Source of the DNA: Aquabacterium commune
GTDB lineage: Bacteria; Pseudomonadota; Gammaproteobacteria; Burkholderiales; Burkholderiaceae_C
Assembly (NCBI RefSeq): GCF_004362855.1
Contig: NZ_SNXW01000008.1
Coordinates: 62,001-126,000, forward strand
DNA length: 64,000 nt
Direction of reading: 5' to 3'
Below the pieces are notes generated by a model. It was not told where the DNA came from. It saw nothing but the letters and a program-made list of their open reading frames with translations, and searched no databases. Of the stretch, positions 9,603 through 18,602 are shown in pieces. Positions within the stretch are counted from its first letter, which is position 1. The number at the start of each line of letters is the position of its first letter. The position numbers and the translations under genes were made by a program.

Positions 9603-10265
9603 ATGAAGCAAATCCTCCTTCTTGAAGACCTGCCCGAGATCCGAGCCTGGCTCAAGACGCTGGCGCTGCAGGTCTTCCCCGGGGCGCAGATCAGCGAAAG
9701 CGCACGCATCCACGACGCGCTGGAGCTGGTCAATGCCGTGCGCTTCGACGTGGCCATGGTGGACCTGGGCCTGCCCGACGGCTCCGGCGTCGAGGTGGTG
9801 CAGGCCCTGCGCGAGAAGCAGCCTGATGTGCAATCGGTCGTGGTCACCATCCACGACGACGACGACCACCTCTTCCCCGCCCTGCAGGCCGGCGCTTTCG
9901 GCTACCTGCTGAAAGAGCAGTCGCGCGAGCAGCTCGCCGAGCAGCTGCACCGCATCAGCCAGGGCGAGCCGCCGCTGTCGCCGTCCATCGCGCGCCGCGT
10001 GATCCAGTACTTCACGGCGCAGTCGCGCATGCAGCCGGTGCAGCAACCGGACACCGTCACGCCGCACGTGCAGCTCACCGACCGTGAAAACGAGGTGCTC
10101 TTGCGCGTGGCCAAGGGCTTCACGCTGCCCGAAATCGGTGTGCAGCTCAACCTGTCGCGCCACACGATTGCCGACTACGTCAAGCAGATCTACCGCAAGC
10201 TCAACGTGTCCTCGCGCGCCGAGGCCGCACTGGAAGCGCAACGCCTGGGCTTGTTCCGCCGATGA
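9603..10265 (+). CDS. NarL/FixJ-type response regulator
   Basis: This 220-residue DNA-binding regulator pairs with the upstream HisKA_3 kinase. The receiver (about residues 1-120) shows the acidic pair in LLLEDLPE, the phospho-Asp in [10 protein letters not shown] and the Lys in LLKEQ. The C-terminal LuxR-type helix-turn-helix is clear at about 150-210 ([34 protein letters not shown]). GAGG precedes the ATG by about 9 bases. Its stop codon overlaps the start of ruvA (ATGA, 10262-10265), so the regulator and a recombination gene are translationally coupled, which is an unusual partnership. Confidence 0.95.
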   Translation: MKQILLLEDLPEIRAWLKTLALQVFPGAQISESARIHDALELVNAVRFDVAMVDLGLPDGSGVEVVQALREKQPDVQSVVVTIHDDDDHLFPALQAGAFGYLLKEQSREQLAEQLHRISQGEPPLSPSIARRVIQYFTAQSRMQPVQQPDTVTPHVQLTDRENEVLLRVAKGFTLPEIGVQLNLSRHTIADYVKQIYRKLNVSSRAEAALEAQRLGLFRR

Positions 10266-10837
10266 TTTCACGATTGGTCGGCGAACTCGCCGGCAAGGCC
10301 CCGCCCTTCGTGCTGGTGGATGTGCACGGCGTGGGCTACGAGGTGCAGGTGCCCATGAGCACCTTCTACAACCTGCCCGAGCTGGGCGCCAAGGTGACGC
10401 TGCTGACGCAGTTCATCGTCCGCGAGGACGCCCAGCTGCTGTTCGGCTTCCTGACGGCGGGTGAGCGGGAGTCCTTCCGCGAGCTGGTCAAGATCAGCGG
10501 CGTGGGCCCGCGCATCGCGCTGGCGCTGCTGTCGGGCCTGAACACCGAGGAGCTGGCCCAGGCCGTGGCGGCCCAGGACGCCTCGCGCCTGGTCAAGGTG
10601 CCGGGCATCGGCAAGAAAACCGCCGAGCGCCTGCTGCTGGAGCTCAAGGGCAAGCTGGCGCCCGCCCTGGCCACGCCCGGTTGGGCGGCCACCAGCGACG
10701 CGCAGGGCGACATCCTGCAGGCCTTGATCGCGCTGGGTTACTCCGACAAGGAGGCCCAGGCCGCGCTCAAGCAGTTGCCGCCCGATGCCTCGGTGAGCGA
10801 CGGCATCAAGCAGGCGCTGAAGTCGCTGGCGCGCTGA
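10262..10837 (+). CDS. ruvA: Holliday junction branch migration protein RuvA
   Basis: The 191-residue product is the junction-binding subunit of the RuvAB branch-migration motor. The N-terminal OB-fold ([20 protein letters not shown]...GYEV), the two helix-hairpin-helix motifs ([16 protein letters not shown] near 80-95 and [16 protein letters not shown] near 115-130) and the C-terminal RuvB-contacting domain ([16 protein letters not shown]) are all present at normal length. It starts within the stop codon of the response-regulator gene. ruvB and ruvC are not in the window; an unrelated M14 peptidase follows 43 bases downstream. Confidence 0.97.
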   Translation: MISRLVGELAGKAPPFVLVDVHGVGYEVQVPMSTFYNLPELGAKVTLLTQFIVREDAQLLFGFLTAGERESFRELVKISGVGPRIALALLSGLNTEELAQAVAAQDASRLVKVPGIGKKTAERLLLELKGKLAPALATPGWAATSDAQGDILQALIALGYSDKEAQAALKQLPPDASVSDGIKQALKSLAR

Positions 10838-10880
10838 GCGGCGTCGGCTGGGGCAGCTTGGTGCAGGCCCGTTTCGGGGC

Positions 10881-11837
10881 ATGATCTGCACCATGCGAGT
10901 GCTGGAGCGAACCCTGATTCCTTTCCGTGGTGCCATGGCCGTTGCGCGGGTTCGCGCGCGGATTTGGGTGCCGATGGGCGCGCTCGCGCTGCTGGGCGGC
11001 CTGGCGGCCAACCCCGCCCTCGCCGCCCCCGCCCGCACGCCGGGCGCGGTGATCTCGGCTCCGCCGAAAGCGATCGAACCGCTGACGCCCATGTCGCTGT
11101 GCGACCAGCTCGCGCACCGCCTGCCCAACGTCTCGCGCACCGTGTGTGCCCGCGCCCAGCTGGCCCCGGGCGCGGCCGTGTCGGTGCAGGGGCGGCCCTT
11201 GTTGCAGCGCGATGTGTCGGCCGTGACGTCGCGGCTGCGCGTGCTGGTGCTGGGGGGCATCCATGGCGACGAGCTCTCGTCCACCGCGCTGGTGCTGCAC
11301 TGGATCGGCGCGGCCATGGAGACGCCGTCCAACATCCATTGGCGCTTCGTGCCCCTGATGAACCCCGACGGCATGCTGCTGGACAAGCCCACGCGCACGA
11401 ATGCCCGCGGGGTGGACCTCAACCGCAACTTCCCCACGCCCGGCTGGGACAAGGAGGCGCCAGCCTATTGGAGCAAACGCACCCGCAGCGACCCGCGCCG
11501 CTACCCGGGCCCCAAGCCCCTGTCCGAGCCCGAATCGCGCTGGTTGCACGACGAGATGGAGCGCTGGAAACCCGACCTGATCGTGTCGGTGCACGCGCCT
11601 TACGGCGTGCTCGATTTCGACGGCCCCACCGTGGCGCCGCAGCGCCTGGGCCGCCTCTACCTGGACCAGGTCGGCATCTTCCCCGGCAGCCTGGGCAACT
11701 ACGGCGGCGTGCACAAGAAGGTGCCGGTCGTCACCATCGAGTTGCCGAGTGCGCTGCGCACGCCGCAGGAGGCCGAGATCCGCCAGATGTGGTTGGACCT
11801 GCTGCGCTGGACGGCCGAGCGCCTGGGCGCGGGCTGA
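10881..11837 (+). CDS. Exported M14 zinc carboxypeptidase (MpaA-like)
   Basis: A 318-residue protein with an N-terminal signal-like segment (MGALALLGGLAANPALA, residues about 34-50) followed by an M14 carboxypeptidase domain. Zinc ligands appear as GIHGDE (His and Glu) and the His of SVHAPYG; the Arg/Asn substrate-binding run is ARGVDLNRNFP and the catalytic Glu lies in VTIELPSALRTP. MpaA-type members cleave the gamma-D-Glu-diaminopimelate bond of murein peptides; the export signal suggests periplasmic action on peptidoglycan fragments, but substrate is inference. The start may be 10881 or the ATG at 10893. Confidence 0.85.
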   Translation: MICTMRVLERTLIPFRGAMAVARVRARIWVPMGALALLGGLAANPALAAPARTPGAVISAPPKAIEPLTPMSLCDQLAHRLPNVSRTVCARAQLAPGAAVSVQGRPLLQRDVSAVTSRLRVLVLGGIHGDELSSTALVLHWIGAAMETPSNIHWRFVPLMNPDGMLLDKPTRTNARGVDLNRNFPTPGWDKEAPAYWSKRTRSDPRRYPGPKPLSEPESRWLHDEMERWKPDLIVSVHAPYGVLDFDGPTVAPQRLGRLYLDQVGIFPGSLGNYGGVHKKVPVVTIELPSALRTPQEAEIRQMWLDLLRWTAERLGAG

Positions 11838-11881
11838 GTTTCAGGCCCTGCCAGGCCCCACCAGGCCTTGCCAGAGCCGCC

Positions 11882-13612
11882 TCAGTTCGTCGGTGGCGCG
11901 GCCTGTGCGCTGGGCAGCGTGGCCAGGATGCCCAGCAGGCGCGGGATCTGCAGCGGTTTGACCAGGTAGTGGTTGAAGCCGGTCTGCAGGGCCCGGGCGA
12001 TGTGGTCGGGCAGGGCGTCGGCGCTGAGCGCGATCAGCGGCAGCTTGCGGAACTCGGTCTGGGCGCGCAGGCGGCGACAGAGGTCCAGACCCGAGCCGTC
12101 TGGCAGGTTGATGTCCACCAGGGCCACGTCGGGGCGGGTGTTCTCGATGGCGGCCATGCCCTCGGCAGCGTTTTCGGCCGAGAACAAACGCACCTGCGGG
12201 TAGGCCGCGAAGACGGCCTCGACCAGGCTGCGGTTGAGGGCGTTGTCCTCGATGTGCACCACGCGCAGCGGTGGCAGCATCACGGCGGGTTCCTGGCCGC
12301 GGCCTTGTGCGCCGGCGCGGCCCGAGCCCGGCATCTCGGCCAGCGGCAGGCGCAGCGCGAACACGCTGCCGTGGCCCAGGGTGCTGGTGACGTCGATGCG
12401 GCCGTGCATCAGCTCGGCCAGGCGCTGCGACACGGCCAGGCCCAGGCCATTGCCGGTGGCCGGGCTGCGCGTGGCGGACTCCAGCCGCGTGAAGGGCTGG
12501 AACAGGCGCTGCATGTCGCCGGCGTCGATGCCGAAGCCCTGGTCACGCACCTCGATGACGCCCAGGCGCTCGTCGGCGGCGGCCTTGCCGGTGAGCCACA
12601 CCGTCGAGCCGTGCGGGCTGTACTGGATGGCGTTGACGGCCAGGTTCATCAGGATGGCGCGGGTGTGGTTGGCGTCGGCCCACACCGTCAGCGAGGGGCA
12701 GTCCACCACCACGGTGATGTCGTGGGCGGCGGCCTGGTCTTCCAGCGCAGCACGGATCTCCTTGAGCAGCACCGCCAGCTCCACGCGCTGCGGGCGGATG
12801 CCCACGGCCTTGTCGTCGAGCTGGGCGAACTCCAGGGCCTGGTCCAGCAGGGACAGCATCTGGTGCCCGGCGGTGTGGATGTGCTGCAGGTGGCGCTGCT
12901 GCGGCTCGGTCAGGCTGGCGGCGTCGGCCATGTTGAGCAGCTGCGTGAAGCCGAGGATGGCGTTGAGCGGCGAGCGCATGCTGTGGCTCATGCGCGAGAG
13001 GAATGCCATCTTGGCCGCCAGCGAGACCTCCACTTCCAGGCGGCGGGCGTGCTCGGCGGCGCTGCGGCGGGTGTCGGAGATGTCGGTCAGCACCTCGATG
13101 TAGCGGTTGATCTGACCGTCCGGCCCGTGGATGGGCTGCACCGAGCGGCGCACCCAGAAGGGCTCGCCGTCCTTGCGGTGGTGGCAGACCTCCAGGCGCT
13201 CGACGCAGGCGCCTTGCGCCAGGCTCTGGTTGATCTGGGCGACGATGGCCGCGTCGGTGTGCGGGCCGCTGAGCAGCTCTTCGGGCAGCTGGCCGTGGCA
13301 CTCGGTGAGGCTGAAGCCGGTCAGGCGCGTGAAAGCGGGGTTGACCCAGCTGATGCAGCGTTGCGCATCGCAGATGAGGATGGCGTCGGTCACGCGGTCG
13401 GCGACCAGGGCCAGCTCCTGGTTGGTGGCCTGGGCGCGCTGCAAGGCGGTCTGCAGCTGGCGCACCAGCTGGGCCTGCTGCTCGAAGGCGTCCTGGCGCA
13501 CGTGGAGCTCGTCGAGCAGGCGCTGAGCGTCGTCCGACATGGATTCGGAAATGCCCATGGGCAGCGAGCGTCGGGCGCCCTCTGTGGGGCGGGCGGGTTG
13601 CATCTGTGCCAT
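11882..13612 (-). CDS. PAS hybrid histidine kinase/response regulator
   Basis: A 576-residue soluble hybrid kinase: coiled coil (about 20-65), PAS domain (VTDAILICDAQRCISWVNPAF, about 70-185, with the PAC-like RYIEVLTDISDTRR), HisKA (about 205-270), HATPase (NLAVNAIQYSPHGS, DQGFGIDAG, GNGLGLAVSQ) and a C-terminal receiver (IEDNALNRSL, phospho-Asp in VDINLPDGSG, Lys in LVKPLQ). The HisKA box reads MSHSMRSPLNAILGF, so the phospho-His is kept but the acidic residue normally next to it (HE/HD) is Ser. No membrane segment is present. ATG 13612 has GAGGAG upstream; upstream codons back to 13822 lack homology. Divergent from gpx. Confidence 0.9.
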   Translation of the reverse strand: MAQMQPARPTEGARRSLPMGISESMSDDAQRLLDELHVRQDAFEQQAQLVRQLQTALQRAQATNQELALVADRVTDAILICDAQRCISWVNPAFTRLTGFSLTECHGQLPEELLSGPHTDAAIVAQINQSLAQGACVERLEVCHHRKDGEPFWVRRSVQPIHGPDGQINRYIEVLTDISDTRRSAAEHARRLEVEVSLAAKMAFLSRMSHSMRSPLNAILGFTQLLNMADAASLTEPQQRHLQHIHTAGHQMLSLLDQALEFAQLDDKAVGIRPQRVELAVLLKEIRAALEDQAAAHDITVVVDCPSLTVWADANHTRAILMNLAVNAIQYSPHGSTVWLTGKAAADERLGVIEVRDQGFGIDAGDMQRLFQPFTRLESATRSPATGNGLGLAVSQRLAELMHGRIDVTSTLGHGSVFALRLPLAEMPGSGRAGAQGRGQEPAVMLPPLRVVHIEDNALNRSLVEAVFAAYPQVRLFSAENAAEGMAAIENTRPDVALVDINLPDGSGLDLCRRLRAQTEFRKLPLIALSADALPDHIARALQTGFNHYLVKPLQIPRLLGILATLPSAQAAPPTN

Positions 13613-13725
13613 GTCCTTGCTCCTCGGGTCCTGTGGCGGCGCGGTGTGGCGCGGTGCGGCGGTCTCTGTCGGACTGCTTGGGGACGATTTTCCGCAAGGG
13701 CTCAGTTTAGGCACTTCATGGCGTT

Positions 13726-13755
13726 TTGACCATGCGTGACACCGCGGGATAACGT
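13726..13755 (+). promoter_or_regulatory. Candidate sigma-70 promoter for gpx-mgtA
   Basis: TTGACC (13726-13731) and TAACGT (13750-13755) are separated by 18 bases and lie about 85 bases before the gpx start. The -35 matches the consensus at five of six positions; the -10 is weaker. Assigned by eye only. Confidence 0.3.
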
Positions 13756-13839
13756 GAAGAAGATAGATTGGCATGTGAGCATTGGTTACGCTCGACGGCC
13801 TCCCTTTTCCTGATCCTTCCAACCTTGGTGCGACCTCCC

Positions 13840-14328
13840 ATGAGCCAGATCCACGACTTCACCGCCACCAGCATCACCGGCCAGCCCGTGCCGTTGGCCC
13901 AGTACCGCGGCAAGGTGCTGCTCATCGTCAACACCGCCAGCAAGTGCGGCTTCACGCCCCAGTTCGAGGGCCTGGAAAAGCTCTGGCAAACCCATGGCGA
14001 AGACGGCCTGGTGGTGCTGGGCTTCCCCTGCAACCAGTTCGGTGGCCAAGACCCTGGCAGCGACGGTGAGATCGCTTCGTTCTGCCAGATGAACTACGGC
14101 GTGAGCTTCCCGATGATGTCCAAGGTGGACGTCAATGGCGCGAACGCCGATCCGCTCTACCAGTGGCTGGTCAAGGAGGCGCCCGGCATCCTGGGCACCA
14201 AGGCCATCAAATGGAACTTCACCAAGTTCCTCATCGGCCGCGATGGCCGCGTGCTGGGCCGCTACGCCCCGACCGACACGCCCAAGGGCCTGAGCGAGGA
14301 CATCGCCCGGGCGCTGGCCAGTGGCTGA
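13840..14328 (+). CDS. Glutathione peroxidase (BtuE/Gpx family)
   Basis: This 162-residue thiol peroxidase reduces hydrogen or lipid peroxides using glutathione or thioredoxin. The catalytic Cys is in NTASKCGFTPQ (about residue 36), the Gln context in FPCNQFGGQDPG and the Trp/Asn pair in KWNFTKFLIGRDG. It has no signal peptide. ATG 13840 is used because family homology (IHDFTATSITG) begins there. Its last codons overlap the GTG start of the Mg2+ ATPase gene by 8 bases, so the two are co-transcribed and probably coupled. Confidence 0.95.
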   Translation: MSQIHDFTATSITGQPVPLAQYRGKVLLIVNTASKCGFTPQFEGLEKLWQTHGEDGLVVLGFPCNQFGGQDPGSDGEIASFCQMNYGVSFPMMSKVDVNGANADPLYQWLVKEAPGILGTKAIKWNFTKFLIGRDGRVLGRYAPTDTPKGLSEDIARALASG

Positions 14329-16939
14329 GCCCAGCCGGGAAGCCGCTTCGCGCCAGGCATTGCTGGCCGTCTCGGCGCAGGACGCTGACGCGGCCCTGGC
14401 CCGCCTGGACACCACGGCGCAAGGCCTGGGCACCGCAGCCGCGGCCCAGCGCCTGCAGCGCCTGGGGCCCAACGCCGTGGGCGCCCGCGCCGACGCCGGC
14501 ATGCTGCGCCAGTTGGTGCGGCGCCTGGTCAATCCGCTCAATGTCCTGCTGCTGACGCTGTCGGGCGTGTCGGTGCTGTCGGGCAATGTGGAGTCGGCCA
14601 TCATCATCTTTTTGATGGTGGTGCTCAGCCTGACGCTGGGCCTGGTGCAGGAGCGCCGCTCGGGCCGGGCCGCCGCCGCCTTGCGCGCCATGGTCCACAC
14701 CACGGCCTCGGTGCTGCGGCCGGGCCAGGAGGCGCAGGAGTGCCCCATCGCGCAACTCGTGCCCGGCGACGTGCTGCACCTGTCGGCCGGTGACCTGGTG
14801 CCTGCCGATGTGCGCGTGCTCAGCGCGCGCGACTTCTTCGTCAACGAGGCGGCGCTGACCGGCGAGTCGGTGCCTGCCGAAAAACACCCCCAGCCCGAGA
14901 CCCCCGAGGCCATCGCGGCGAACGACGCCCTGGCCCTGCGCAACATCTGCTTCATGGGCACGAACGTGGCCAGCGGTTCGGCCACGGCGGTGGTGGTGCA
15001 CACCGGCGCGCGCGCGGTGTTCGGTGGCATCGCCCAGGCGCTCACGGGCGAGCGGGTGCAGACCAGTTTCGAGCAGGGCATCAACCGATTCACCTGGCTG
15101 ATGCTGCGCTTCATGGCGGTGATGGTGCCGCTGGTCTTCCTCATCAACGGCTTGAGCAAGGGCGACTGGCTGGAAGCCTTGTTGTTCGCCACCGCCGTGG
15201 CCGTGGGCCTGACGCCCGAGATGCTGCCCATGCTGGTGACGGTGAACCTGGCCAAGGGCGCGCTGACCATGTCGCGCAAGAAGGTCATCGTCAAGCGCCT
15301 GGACGCCATCCAGAACATCGGGGCCATGGACGTGTTGTGCACCGACAAGACCGGCACGCTGACGCAAGACCACATCATCCTGGAGAAGTACGTGGACCTG
15401 CGCGGCGAGCCCAGCGACCGCGTGCTCGACTTCGCCTACCTCAACAGCCACTACCAGTCGGGCCTGAAAAACCTGCTCGATGTGGCCGTGCTGAAGTACG
15501 CCGAGGTGCACGACAAGCTGCACGCGCAAGGGCTGTACCAGAAGGTCGATGAGATCCCCTTCGACTTCCAGCGCCGGCGCATGTCGGTGGTGCTGGCGCG
15601 GGGCGAGGAGCACCTGCTGATCTGCAAGGGCGCGGTCGAAGAGGTGTTCGCGGCCTGCCGCTGGGCGGAGGTTGGCGGTGAGCGCATCCCGCTCGACGCC
15701 TCGCACCTGGCCGAGGTGCAGGCTGCCAGCCGCGCGCTCAACGAGGATGGCTTCCGCGTCATCGCCATCGCCTACAAGGCCTTGCCGGCCCTGACCGAAG
15801 CTGACCAGGCCCAGGCCCACGCGCTGACCGTGGCCGATGAGAGCGACCTTGTCTTGCTGGGCCACATCGCCTTCCTCGACCCGCCCAAGGAGTCGGCGAA
15901 ACCCGCCCTGGCGGCGCTGGCGGCGCACGGCGTGGCGGTGAAGATCCTCACCGGCGACAACGAGGTGGTGACGCGCAAGGTCTGCCGCGATGTCGGCCTG
16001 GACGCCAGCCACGTGATGCTGGGCCACGAGGTCGAGGCCCTGAGCGACGTGGCCCTGCGCCAGGTGGTCGAAGGCACACAGGTGTTCGCCAAGCTCTCGC
16101 CGGGGCAGAAGGCCCGCGTCATCGAGGCGCTGCGCGCGCAAGGCCACGTGGTCGGCTACATGGGCGACGGCATCAACGACGGGCCGGCGCTGAAGGCGGC
16201 GGACGTGGGCATCTCGGTGGACACGGCGGTGGACATCGCCAAGGAGTCGGCCGACATCATCCTGCTGGAAAAGAGCCTGCTGGTGCTCGACGAGGGCGTG
16301 ATCGAAGGCCGCAAGGTGTTCGCCAATTTGCTGAAGTACATCCGCATGGGCGCGAGCTCGAACTTCGGCAACATGTTCAGCGTGCTGGGCGCCAGCGCCT
16401 GGTTGCCCTTCCTGCCCATGGCGCCCATCCAGGTGCTGAGCAACAACCTGCTCTACGACATCTCGCAGACGGCCATCTCGACCGACACGGTGGACGACGA
16501 AGAGTTGCTCAAGCCGCGCAAATGGGAGATCAACCACATCGCCGGTTTCATGATGATGGTCGGGCCGATCAGCTCCATCTTCGACTACGCCACCTACGCG
16601 CTGATGTACTGGGGCTTCGGCGCGCAGACGCCGGCCCAGGCGGCGCTGTTCCACACGGGCTGGTTCGTGGAGTCGCTGCTGTCGCAGACCCTGATCATCC
16701 ACATCATCCGCACCGGCAAGGTCCCCTTCCTGGAGAGCCGCGCCAGCGGGCCGCTGCTGTTCACGACGGTGAGCATCTGCGCCGTGGGCGTGTGGCTGCC
16801 CTACTCGCCGCTGGCCGGCTTCCTGGGCCTGGTGGCGCTGCCCTGGCATTACTGGCCCTGGGTCGTGGGCTTCCTGATGTGCTACCTGACGTTGACCCAC
16901 GCGGTGATGGGCCGGGTGCGCCGGCGTTTCAGCCTGTGA
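14321..16939 (+). CDS. mgtA: P3B-type Mg2+-importing ATPase (MgtA/MgtB)
   Basis: An 872-residue P-type ATPase that imports Mg2+ with ATP hydrolysis at the inner membrane. The actuator TGES (EAALTGESVPAEK), the family-specific membrane motif AVGLTPEMLPMLVTV, the phosphorylation loop LCTDKTGTLTQD and the hinge MGDGINDGPALKAADVG are present, and length matches MgtA (about 900). Translation starts at GTG 14321 inside gpx. No mgtL-like leader or riboswitch is visible between the genes, as they overlap; expression would be tied to gpx. The C-terminal six helices end at a convergent PPDK-like gene 26 bases away. Confidence 0.95.
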   Translation: MAEPSREAASRQALLAVSAQDADAALARLDTTAQGLGTAAAAQRLQRLGPNAVGARADAGMLRQLVRRLVNPLNVLLLTLSGVSVLSGNVESAIIIFLMVVLSLTLGLVQERRSGRAAAALRAMVHTTASVLRPGQEAQECPIAQLVPGDVLHLSAGDLVPADVRVLSARDFFVNEAALTGESVPAEKHPQPETPEAIAANDALALRNICFMGTNVASGSATAVVVHTGARAVFGGIAQALTGERVQTSFEQGINRFTWLMLRFMAVMVPLVFLINGLSKGDWLEALLFATAVAVGLTPEMLPMLVTVNLAKGALTMSRKKVIVKRLDAIQNIGAMDVLCTDKTGTLTQDHIILEKYVDLRGEPSDRVLDFAYLNSHYQSGLKNLLDVAVLKYAEVHDKLHAQGLYQKVDEIPFDFQRRRMSVVLARGEEHLLICKGAVEEVFAACRWAEVGGERIPLDASHLAEVQAASRALNEDGFRVIAIAYKALPALTEADQAQAHALTVADESDLVLLGHIAFLDPPKESAKPALAALAAHGVAVKILTGDNEVVTRKVCRDVGLDASHVMLGHEVEALSDVALRQVVEGTQVFAKLSPGQKARVIEALRAQGHVVGYMGDGINDGPALKAADVGISVDTAVDIAKESADIILLEKSLLVLDEGVIEGRKVFANLLKYIRMGASSNFGNMFSVLGASAWLPFLPMAPIQVLSNNLLYDISQTAISTDTVDDEELLKPRKWEINHIAGFMMMVGPISSIFDYATYALMYWGFGAQTPAQAALFHTGWFVESLLSQTLIIHIIRTGKVPFLESRASGPLLFTTVSICAVGVWLPYSPLAGFLGLVALPWHYWPWVVGFLMCYLTLTHAVMGRVRRRFSL

Positions 16940-16964
16940 CCCGGCAGGGGGCTGGTGACGATGA

Positions 16965-18602
16965 TCAGGCCGTGGCCAGCCGGTCCAGGCGCGCCAGCAA
17001 CTCGGTGGGCGCTTCGACCACGGTGCGCACCGCACCGGCGTAGATGCGGCCCTCGTTGCCGTCCAGCGTGAGGACATCGCCTTCGCGCAGCGTGAGCTCG
17101 CCGAAGGTGGCGGTGCGTTGGGCCTCGTCGATGTGCAGCGTGGCGCACCCCACCAGGCAGACCTTGCCCATCTGGCGGGCCACGACGGCGGCGTGCGAGG
17201 TGCGGGCGCCGCGGGCGGTCAGCAGGCCTTGCGCGGCTTCGAGCGCGGCGATGTCGCTGGTCTCGGCATCGCGGCGCAGCAGGATGACGGCAGCGCCAGC
17301 GGCCTGGCGCGCGCGGGCACGGGCTTCGTCGAAGGCGATTTCGCCGCATGCCACGCCGCTGCTGGCCGTGGCGGCCGAGCCGATGGCGGGCAGGGGCTGG
17401 GCGGTCTGGCCACCTGCACGGGCGGCATCGGCCACCACCACGGTGCGCGACAGCATGGCCGGGGTGAGACCGGCGGTGCGCTGGCGGGCCACCTCGGCGG
17501 TGATGAGGCCTTCGTCGAAGAGGTCGAGCGCGATGCGTGCGGCGGCCTGCGGCGTGCGCTTGCCGTTGCGGGTCTGCAGCATGTAGAGCTCACCGTCCTG
17601 CACGGTGAATTCGAAGTCCTGCATGTCGCCCAGGTGCTGCTCCAGCTGATGGGCAGCATCCCGCAGGGCCGCCCAGGCGGTGGGCAGCACGCTGGCCAGT
17701 GCATCGTGGCCGTGGGCGCTGCGCCGGCCCGAGACCACGTCTTCGCCCTGCGCGTTGAAGAGGAAGTCCACCCAGAGGTGGGGCTCGCCGGTGGCCGGGT
17801 CGCGCGTGAAGCCCACGCCCGCGCCCGAGTGCCCGCCCGCGTTGCCGAACACCATGGTCTGCACCGTCACGGCCGTGCCCAGGGTGTCGGGCAGGTGGTT
17901 GACGCGCCGGTACGCGACGGCCTTGGGCGCTTGCCAGGATGCCAGCACGGCGGTGATGGCTTCGGACAGCTGCGCGACCGGGTCTTGCGGGAAGGGGCGG
18001 CCGGCTTCGCGGGCGTAGGTGGCCAGGTGCTGCTGCGTGAGCGTGCGCAGCTCAGCGAAGTCCAGGGTGCGTTCGTCGCGGCCGGCGGTGAGTGCGGCCA
18101 CTTGGGTTTCGAAGCGCTCACCGGGGATGCCGGCCACGACCTCGCCGTAGCTGGCCACCAGGCGGCGGTAGGCGTCCCAGGCCAGGCGCGGGTTGCCGCT
18201 GTGGCGCACCAGGCCGGGCAGGGTGGCGTCGCACAGGCCGATGTTGAGCAGCGTCTCCATCATGCCGGGCATGGAGATGGGCGCGCCCGAGCGCACCGAC
18301 AGCAGCAGCGGGCGGCGGTGGTCGCCCAGGGCCTGGCCGCAACGGGCCTCCAGCGCCTGCAGGCCCTCGGCCCAGGTGGCGGGGCGGCCGGCGCGCGCGC
18401 GGCTGTCGGCGTCGGGGCAGAAGGCCGTGCCCAGCACGAAGGCGGGCGGCACCCGCAGGCCGATGTGGGCCATGCGCATGAGGTTCCAGGCCTTGAAGCC
18501 CATGGTGTCTGCGCTGGGAGGGGCTGGGATGTTGGCAGGGGTCGCGGCGTCGGGCTCTCCGCAGCCGATCAGGTACACCGCGCTGTCGTGGTCCGTGCTC
18601 AT
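16965..18602 (-). CDS. Pyruvate-phosphate-dikinase-like protein lacking the PEP/pyruvate barrel
   Basis: At 545 residues this aligns by motif with the first two thirds of PPDK (normally about 870-900). It has the nucleotide-binding part with SMPGMMETLLNIGL (about 108-121), VQTMVFGNAGG...GVGFTRDP (about 245-267), the FNAQGEDVVSG string, DMQDFEFTVQDGELYMLQTR (about 324-345), and the swivelling phosphohistidine domain with TSHAAVVARQMGK; the phospho-His is near residue 470. The C-terminal TIM barrel that binds PEP/pyruvate is absent: the protein stops about 75 residues after the His. ATP (and possibly Pi) could thus charge the His, but the usual acceptor site is missing. ATG 18602 overlaps the upstream gene's stop (ATGA), implying coupled synthesis with the DUF47 fusion. 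Confidence 0.88.
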   Translation of the reverse strand: MSTDHDSAVYLIGCGEPDAATPANIPAPPSADTMGFKAWNLMRMAHIGLRVPPAFVLGTAFCPDADSRARAGRPATWAEGLQALEARCGQALGDHRRPLLLSVRSGAPISMPGMMETLLNIGLCDATLPGLVRHSGNPRLAWDAYRRLVASYGEVVAGIPGERFETQVAALTAGRDERTLDFAELRTLTQQHLATYAREAGRPFPQDPVAQLSEAITAVLASWQAPKAVAYRRVNHLPDTLGTAVTVQTMVFGNAGGHSGAGVGFTRDPATGEPHLWVDFLFNAQGEDVVSGRRSAHGHDALASVLPTAWAALRDAAHQLEQHLGDMQDFEFTVQDGELYMLQTRNGKRTPQAAARIALDLFDEGLITAEVARQRTAGLTPAMLSRTVVVADAARAGGQTAQPLPAIGSAATASSGVACGEIAFDEARARARQAAGAAVILLRRDAETSDIAALEAAQGLLTARGARTSHAAVVARQMGKVCLVGCATLHIDEAQRTATFGELTLREGDVLTLDGNEGRIYAGAVRTVVEAPTELLARLDRLATA

